9,730 nt of DNA, taken from Methanobacteriota archaeon (lineage in GTDB: Archaea; Hydrothermarchaeota; Hydrothermarchaeia; Hydrothermarchaeales; JAADFM01). Position 1 is the stretch's first letter; each line of letters begins with the position of its first letter. The stretch spans positions 1-9,730 of the forward strand of contig JAADFM010000004.1 of NCBI GenBank assembly GCA_013152845.1, read 5' to 3'. Both the position numbers and the translations under genes were made by a program. The notes beneath the pieces were generated by a model. It saw only the letters and a program-made list of their open reading frames with translations, was not told the origin of the DNA and did not search any database. Shown here one piece after another: positions 5,809-9,730 of this stretch.

Positions 5809-7755
5809 TCACTCCGGTATCTTGTCGAGGATATCCTGGACATGGGGGAACTGGTCCTTCATGTGGGGGAAGTGCATGGCGTACATGAACTCGGTCTGGA
5901 ACTCGGGGTCCACGGTGAGCTCGATGTACTTTATCTTCCTGGCGGTGACGTTGGCCTCCTCCCTCTTCTCGGTGTTGAGGAGGGCGATTCTGGCCCCGTC
6001 CCCGGCCGCGTTCCCGATGGCTCTGACCTTCTCCAGGTCGCAGTCAGGGAACATCCCTATCACCAGGCTGGCCTCCTTGTCGATGTAGCTGCCGAAGGCC
6101 CCTGCCAGGATGACGTGGTCCACCTCCTCCACACCATAGCGTTTCATGAGGATCTTGCACCCGGTGTAGAGGGCACCCTTGGCCAGCTGCATGGCCCGGA
6201 TATCCTTGAGGGTCACGGTGATGTCCCTTCCGATGGAGGTCTCGTTCTTCCAGGCCAGGACGAACTCCGGGGTCCCGTCTTCCCCCTTCCTGAGCCTGTC
6301 GGTGTCCAGTTCCATGTTGAAGGCACCGTTTTTCTTGATGATGCCTGCCTTGAACATCTCGGCCACGGCCTCGATGATGCCTGAGCCGCATATCCCCCTG
6401 GCATTCACCTCCTGGAGGTGGGTGTGCCAGTCGGTCTTGCCTATGACCTTGTACTTCACCTCCAGGGTCTTGGGGTCTATGCTGACCCGCTCGATGGCCC
6501 CGGGGGCAGCCCTCATGCCGTGTTTTATCTGGGCGCCCTCGAAGGCAGGCCCGGTGGCGCAGGAGGTGGAGAGGAGCCTGTCCTTGTTGCCCAGGACTAT
6601 CTCGCCGTTGGTCCCGATGTCGATGATGAGGTACACCTCATCCTTCTTCTCGGGTTCCACCGCCACCACGACACCCATGTTGTCGGCCCCCACGAAACCC
6701 GCCTCATTGGGCAGGACATGGACATATGCCCCGGGGGCCGCCTTCAGCCCCAGGTCCCTGGCCTTGACGTCAACTGACCGGTGCACCGCTGGCGGGAAGG
6801 GCGAGAGGCCCACGGCTTCTGGGTTGATGTTCAGGAAGATGTGGTGCATGCAGGTGTTGCCCACCACCACCATCTCCAGGATGTCCTCTGGGGTGATGCC
6901 GGCTTCCTCGGTCACGTTCCCGATGATTCGGTTCAGGCCGTCTATGATGGCGTCGTGCATCTTCTTGAGGCCCCCCTCCTGGGTCTGGGCATAGGTAATC
7001 CTGGCCATGACGTCCTCTCCGTAGGGCACCTGGGGGTTCATCATGGAGTCCACGGCAATGACCTTGCCGGTCTCCAGGTCCGTCAGATAGCCCACCACGG
7101 TGGTGGTTCCGATGTCAATGGCAAGGCCCACCCGCCTTTCATGGAACCCGGGCAGGGCCCTGATGATCTCCCTGCCCTGCCAGACCGAGACCGTGGCCTT
7201 CCAGTCTTCCTGCCTCAGGATGTCGGGGAGGCCCCTTAAGACCATGTAGTCCACCCCGAGCCCCTCCAGGTTGTGCTGTTCATTCAGCCCGGCAAGGAGG
7301 CGCTCCAGGTCGCCCTCGGGGTCGTCCAGGGTGGGTTTTGGCATCTCCACATAGTAATTCCTGATGGAGGGCACTATCTTGATGTCCAGGTCTGCGGCGG
7401 CCTTGCGGACTATCTGGCCCCCGCCCCGGGACTCCTCGGGCACGAAGACCAGGAGGTCCCCGTGGACCTCGGAGACACAGGCGAGCCGGTAGCCCTCCTC
7501 AATCTCCCCTTTCTTCAGGTGCTTCATCTCGTCCTCGGTTAGGGGGTTGAGGTGCTCCATGGAAGATTCAATGCCGTATTTCTCGAAGAATCCCTGGTGG
7601 ATCTGGACCTTGCACTTGCCGCAGGTCAGCTTGCCGCCGCAGATGGACTCGATGTCCACCCCCAGCTCCTGAGCGGCCTCCCTGAGGGTCTTGCCGTCCT
7701 GGATTTCACCCCTGCTCCCTGAAGGCTGGAAGATGACCCTGTGGGTCCCGGCCAT
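5809..7755 (-). CDS. RACo-type reductive activator of corrinoid proteins ([2Fe-2S] ferredoxin plus ASKHA ATPase)
   Basis: The 648 residues fit the RACo family (DUF4445, about 600-650). An N-terminal [2Fe-2S] domain has Cys39, Cys45, Cys48 and Cys93 (C-x5-C-x2-C-x44-C). A linker to about 205 leads to the actin-like ATPase: DIGTTT (214-219) and DIGTNGE (379-385) are phosphate motifs, and AGAFGSYIDKEAS near 570 is typical of the family. RACo uses ATP to reduce inactive Co(II) corrinoid to Co(I), restoring methyl-accepting activity after accidental oxidation. The design is the bacterial/Mto type with an N-terminal plant-type ferredoxin. It differs from methanogen RamA, which carries C-terminal [4Fe-4S] motifs. 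The gene starts three bases after the stop of the corrinoid-protein gene and precedes mtrH by six bases, so its client is clear from position. The ATG has AGGAGAGGT shortly upstream. Confidence 0.9.
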   Translation of the reverse strand: MAGTHRVIFQPSGSRGEIQDGKTLREAAQELGVDIESICGGKLTCGKCKVQIHQGFFEKYGIESSMEHLNPLTEDEMKHLKKGEIEEGYRLACVSEVHGDLLVFVPEESRGGGQIVRKAAADLDIKIVPSIRNYYVEMPKPTLDDPEGDLERLLAGLNEQHNLEGLGVDYMVLRGLPDILRQEDWKATVSVWQGREIIRALPGFHERRVGLAIDIGTTTVVGYLTDLETGKVIAVDSMMNPQVPYGEDVMARITYAQTQEGGLKKMHDAIIDGLNRIIGNVTEEAGITPEDILEMVVVGNTCMHHIFLNINPEAVGLSPFPPAVHRSVDVKARDLGLKAAPGAYVHVLPNEAGFVGADNMGVVVAVEPEKKDEVYLIIDIGTNGEIVLGNKDRLLSTSCATGPAFEGAQIKHGMRAAPGAIERVSIDPKTLEVKYKVIGKTDWHTHLQEVNARGICGSGIIEAVAEMFKAGIIKKNGAFNMELDTDRLRKGEDGTPEFVLAWKNETSIGRDITVTLKDIRAMQLAKGALYTGCKILMKRYGVEEVDHVILAGAFGSYIDKEASLVIGMFPDCDLEKVRAIGNAAGDGARIALLNTEKREEANVTARKIKYIELTVDPEFQTEFMYAMHFPHMKDQFPHVQDILDKIPE

Positions 7756-7758
7756 CTA

Positions 7759-8445
7759 TTATACCTCTCCTTTCTGCTTCATCTCCCTCAGGGCAGAGAC
7801 CATCCTGATGGCCTCGGTGAGGGCGTTGGAGGCGTCCTCGCCGTAGCCGTCGGCACCCCACTTGTCGGCGATGTCCTTGGAGACCGGCGCACCCCCGATG
7901 AGAATCTTGACATTGGGGTTTTTGGCCTTGATCTTTTCGATGACCTTCTTCATCCCCACCATGGTGGTGGTCATCATGGCAGAGAGGCAGACCAAGTCTG
8001 AATCGGTCTTCATCTGTTCCTCCACGAACCTGTCCAGGGGCACGTCCTTGCCCAGGTCGTGGACGGTGAAGCCCGCCACATCGAACATGAGCTTCACGAT
8101 GTTCTTGCCGATGTCGTGGACGTCCCCCTCCACGGTCCCGATGACCACCTCTCCCTTGACTTTCTGGTCCCTGTCCTTGGTCTTCACATGGGGTTTGAGG
8201 ATGTCCAGACCGGCATAGAGGGCATCGGCTGACATGAGCACTTCGGGCACGAAATACTCGCTCTTGGCAAAGAGGTCGCCCACCACCTCCATGCCTGCGG
8301 CGAGGCCGTCGAAGATGCCTTCGTTGGCATCGAAGCCTTCGTCGAGGTATTTCTGGGCAGTCTCCTTTACCAGATCCTCGTCATATTCGATGACCCCTTT
8401 TTTCAGGGTCTCGATGAGCTCCTTTTTCCTTCCATCGTCCGCCAT
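7759..8445 (-). CDS. MtbC/MtaC/MtvC-like corrinoid (methylcobamide) carrier protein
   Basis: The 228-residue protein has the two standard parts. An N-terminal helical cap domain (about 1-90) contains FDGLAAGMEVVGDLFAKSEYFVPEVLMSAD split over two helices. A B12-binding Rossmann domain (about 98-220) follows. The lower-axial-ligand motif DxHxxG is present as DVHDIG (108-113, His110), followed by CLSAMMTTTM (153-162) and GGAPVS (184-189), then GADGYGEDAS. It carries the methyl group on cobalt between the UroD enzyme and the MtrH-like enzyme. It lies 12 bases after the UroD gene, with AAGGAGG seven bases before its ATG, and is followed at once by its activator. Its stop is TAA followed directly by TAG. 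The likely partners are both UroD proteins of this window, as no second corrinoid gene is seen. Confidence 0.93.
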   Translation of the reverse strand: MADDGRKKELIETLKKGVIEYDEDLVKETAQKYLDEGFDANEGIFDGLAAGMEVVGDLFAKSEYFVPEVLMSADALYAGLDILKPHVKTKDRDQKVKGEVVIGTVEGDVHDIGKNIVKLMFDVAGFTVHDLGKDVPLDRFVEEQMKTDSDLVCLSAMMTTTMVGMKKVIEKIKAKNPNVKILIGGAPVSKDIADKWGADGYGEDASNALTEAIRMVSALREMKQKGEV

Positions 8446-8452
8446 TATCCGT

Positions 8453-8459
8453 CCTCCTT
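8453..8459 (-). promoter_or_regulatory. Shine-Dalgarno site for the corrinoid protein gene
   Basis: AAGGAGG on the minus strand overlaps the TAA of the upstream UroD gene and lies seven bases before the ATG at 8445. It is a clear internal ribosome site of the operon. The leading gene of the same operon lacks one. Confidence 0.65.
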
Positions 8460-9480
8460 ATGATGTGTTACCATACCTCTTAGTCGCCTCCACCAGGGCC
8501 TGCATGTTCTCGGCGGGCACGTCAGGCCAGATGTCGCAGCCCGGCATTACACCATCCACTCCCTTCTCGATGGCCGTCTTTACCGCGGCCTCCACATCTT
8601 CCTTTGTTCCCTGGACCAGGACGTTGTATGGGTCGATGTTGCCCAGGATTACCGCATCCTCCCCGAGCTTCTTCCTGGTCTCGGCCACATCGTTCTTCTG
8701 TTCCACCGCCAGGGCGTCGGCCCCGCATTCGGCCATGAGCTCCACGATGGGGTTGGTGTTGCCGCAGATGTGGAGAATCTTGGGGGAGTCGATCCTGGAG
8801 ATAGCCTCGGTCAGGGGCGGCTGGACCAGGGACTTGAACATCCTGGGACTTATGACGTCTGCCGGGGCACCCATCTCCCTGATGGTGATGTAGTCCGCCC
8901 CCGCATCTTTGAGGGCCTTGGCCACCCTGGCGATGACCTCGGCCAGGTCAGTCAGTATCCTGTTGATATCCTCGGGTCTCTTGAAGGATATCTTGAGGAG
9001 TTCGTTTAGGTCCATGATCTGGCCGGCCAGGGTGAAGGGGCCCAGGACGTAGGAACCGATGGCCACCTGGTCCCCCACGTCGTCCTTGAGGTGGCCTATG
9101 ACCTCCTGGAGCATGGGAATCCTGCCCCGTTTTTCCAGGTCTTCGGGGATCTCAATGTCCTCTCCTGCCTTGACCAGCTTGGTCTTGATGGTGGGATAGA
9201 GGATGTTGTCCTCTACGTGCTCGTAGTAGTTTATCTCTGAACCCAGGGCCTCGGCTTCGATGCAAAGATCGAAGGGGGCTACGGCACACTCGTATCCGAA
9301 GAGCTTGTAGGTGGAGGCTGCCAGGGTCGCCATGTCCCGGGCGTTACCATGGACCTCGGCGAACCGGATGTTGTGTTTCTTCATCCCCTCTACTGTGACA
9401 TTGCCCATGCCGCTGAAGCAGGGGACCCTGTCCACTTCCTCCCCTTTTAGGACCTCCATAACACGTTTTTTGGGTGTCAT
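8458..9480 (-). CDS. UroD-family Zn-dependent corrinoid methyltransferase (MtaA/MtbA/CmuA-like), copy 2
   Basis: This 340-residue full-length UroD-fold protein is the first gene of the long operon. It opens MTPKKRVMEVLKGEEVDRVPCFSG, as in MtaA/CmuA proteins. The zinc set is complete: HICG (His237, Cys239) and MPGCDIWP (Cys315). YVLGPFTLAGQI (144-155) and LGNIDP (279-284) match the methyltransferase branch. In methanogens such enzymes move methyl from a corrinoid to coenzyme M. In O-demethylase and halomethane systems they load the corrinoid. Here the MtrH-like enzyme already supplies the pterin-side step, so this protein is more likely the substrate-side methyltransferase I, but a coenzyme M role cannot be excluded. 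It is clearly diverged from the copy at 935-1960. The ATG at 9480 is about 26 bases from a TATA box, implying a leaderless message. Confidence 0.87.
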   Translation of the reverse strand: MTPKKRVMEVLKGEEVDRVPCFSGMGNVTVEGMKKHNIRFAEVHGNARDMATLAASTYKLFGYECAVAPFDLCIEAEALGSEINYYEHVEDNILYPTIKTKLVKAGEDIEIPEDLEKRGRIPMLQEVIGHLKDDVGDQVAIGSYVLGPFTLAGQIMDLNELLKISFKRPEDINRILTDLAEVIARVAKALKDAGADYITIREMGAPADVISPRMFKSLVQPPLTEAISRIDSPKILHICGNTNPIVELMAECGADALAVEQKNDVAETRKKLGEDAVILGNIDPYNVLVQGTKEDVEAAVKTAIEKGVDGVMPGCDIWPDVPAENMQALVEATKRYGNTS

Positions 9481-9493
9481 GCTTAATCTTTAG

Positions 9494-9503
9494 TTGTGCA
9501 CAA
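9494..9503. promoter_or_regulatory. Palindrome between TATA box and start of the six-gene operon, candidate operator
   Basis: TTGTGCACAA is a perfect 10-base palindrome. It lies between the TATA box and the start codon and overlaps the edge of the TATA box. A wider inverted repeat, TAGTT (9491-9495) and AACTA (9509-9513), frames the TATA box. A second palindrome with the same half-sites, GTGCGCAC, is at 9534-9541. A regulator bound here could block TBP or polymerase. No such regulator gene is visible in the window. Confidence 0.35.
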
Positions 9504-9510
9504 TAAATAA
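9501..9510 (-). promoter_or_regulatory. Archaeal TATA box for the six-gene methyltransferase/redox operon, probably leaderless
   Basis: The minus strand reads TTATTTATTG centred about 26 bases before the ATG at 9480, so transcription should start at or beside the start codon. No Shine-Dalgarno sequence is seen. The arrangement matches the promoter before the other UroD gene (935). The 107-base gap 9481-9587 contains this promoter and palindromes and no gene that I can support. Confidence 0.55.
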
Positions 9511-9587
9511 CTATCGTGGCAAGTAGTGTCATGGTGCGCACACCCTGGTAAAACAGGACGGGCCGGGCAGAGCGCATGGGCAGGGAT

Positions 9588-9730
9588 TTACCCGATTTCC
9601 CAGACGCCCTGCCTGATGTTGTAGTAGGCGTAGACGATTATATACACGATGCCCATGAAGCCGGCGAGGTAGGCCAGGAGGTATCGCGGGTCCATGAGGG
9701 TCCTGTTGTTGTCGTAATAGACTATCATGA
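9588..9730 (-). CDS. Small or truncated membrane protein, function unknown
   Basis: The minus strand reads MIVYYDNNRTLMDPRYLLAY followed by a hydrophobic stretch and ends NIRQGVWEIG, with TAA at 9590-9588. An ATG at 9728 gives 46 residues. The frame is still open at the window edge, so this is either the C-terminus of a longer membrane protein or a complete small one. A single membrane helix covers about residues 16-38 (LLAY through VYAYYNI), rich in Tyr and Ile, followed by a short polar tail. It runs in the same direction as the six-gene operon, 107 bases upstream, but that operon has its own promoter. I do not recognise the family. GC-rich codon use and a clean stop favour real coding sequence. 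Confidence 0.55.
   Translation of the reverse strand, partial: MIVYYDNNRTLMDPRYLLAYLAGFMGIVYIIVYAYYNIRQGVWEIG

Noticed and set aside
5689..6384. A 231-codon plus-strand frame opposite the RACo and MtrH genes
   Set aside because: It is repetitive Gly/Leu/Val/His sequence with no domain, and the opposite strand has two well-supported genes.
7756..7761. TAA followed by TAG after the corrinoid protein, considered as possible pyrrolysine readthrough
   Set aside because: TAA comes first and is not decoded as pyrrolysine, the protein already has normal family length, and no MttB/MtmB/MtbB gene with an in-frame TAG is present.
9344..9577. A 77-codon minus-strand frame across the operon promoter
   Set aside because: It runs through the TATA box and into the UroD gene in another frame. 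Its second half is a shadow of the UroD N-terminus.
1..9730. tRNA/rRNA genes, insertion sequences, CRISPR arrays, long repeats
   Set aside because: None were seen by eye. The gaps are short and filled by promoters, and the coding genes leave little free space. A covariance-model search could not be run.

Overview
The window looks archaeal. The main cluster encodes an MtrH-family enzyme, which uses the archaeal C1 carrier tetrahydromethanopterin (H4MPT). AT-rich promoter gaps carry archaeal TATA boxes (TTTAAATA-like) about 26-30 bases before start codons, which suggests leaderless mRNAs. The genes are GC-rich, with frequent AGG and ATA codons. I cannot name the lineage. A Thermoplasmatota or Bathyarchaeia-type archaeon would fit, but that is a guess from gene content.

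Layout. 1-326 (+): C-terminal end of a gene with a DUF4346-like domain. 333-782 (-): a carboxymuconolactone decarboxylase/AhpD-fold protein. 783-934: an AT-rich gap with two divergent promoters. 935-2847 (+): a two-gene operon, a UroD-family Zn methyltransferase overlapping a CobW/COG0523 GTPase by ATGA. 9480-2852 (-): a tight six-gene operon in transcription order: UroD-family methyltransferase, corrinoid protein, RACo-type [2Fe-2S]/ASKHA corrinoid activator, MtrH-family methyltransferase, NarI/HdrE-like membrane protein, HdrD/DsrK-like Fe-S protein. 9481-9587: promoter region with palindromes. 9588-9730 (-): end of a small or truncated membrane protein. All intergenic gaps are under 160 bases. 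I saw no RNA genes, mobile elements or CRISPR arrays.

How the genes may work together. The first four genes of the long operon match the parts list of a corrinoid methyl-transfer system: methyltransferase I, corrinoid protein, activator and methyltransferase II, as in acetogen O-demethylases and the archaeal Mto methoxydotrophy systems. The inferred path is methyl donor -> UroD enzyme -> Co(I) corrinoid -> MtrH-like enzyme -> methyl-H4MPT. RACo would rescue oxidised Co(II) corrinoid. The unusual part is the last two genes, a membrane/Fe-S redox pair like HdrDE or DsrMK in the same transcription unit. They may link methyl oxidation or corrinoid reactivation to a membrane electron carrier. Both subunits have lost particular cofactor ligands while keeping the motif spacing: two of four haem histidines, and two cysteines of the second CCG cluster motif. 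The divergent UroD-CobW pair may be a second substrate-specific methyltransferase with its metal chaperone, feeding the same corrinoid protein. The methyl donor cannot be read from the sequence.
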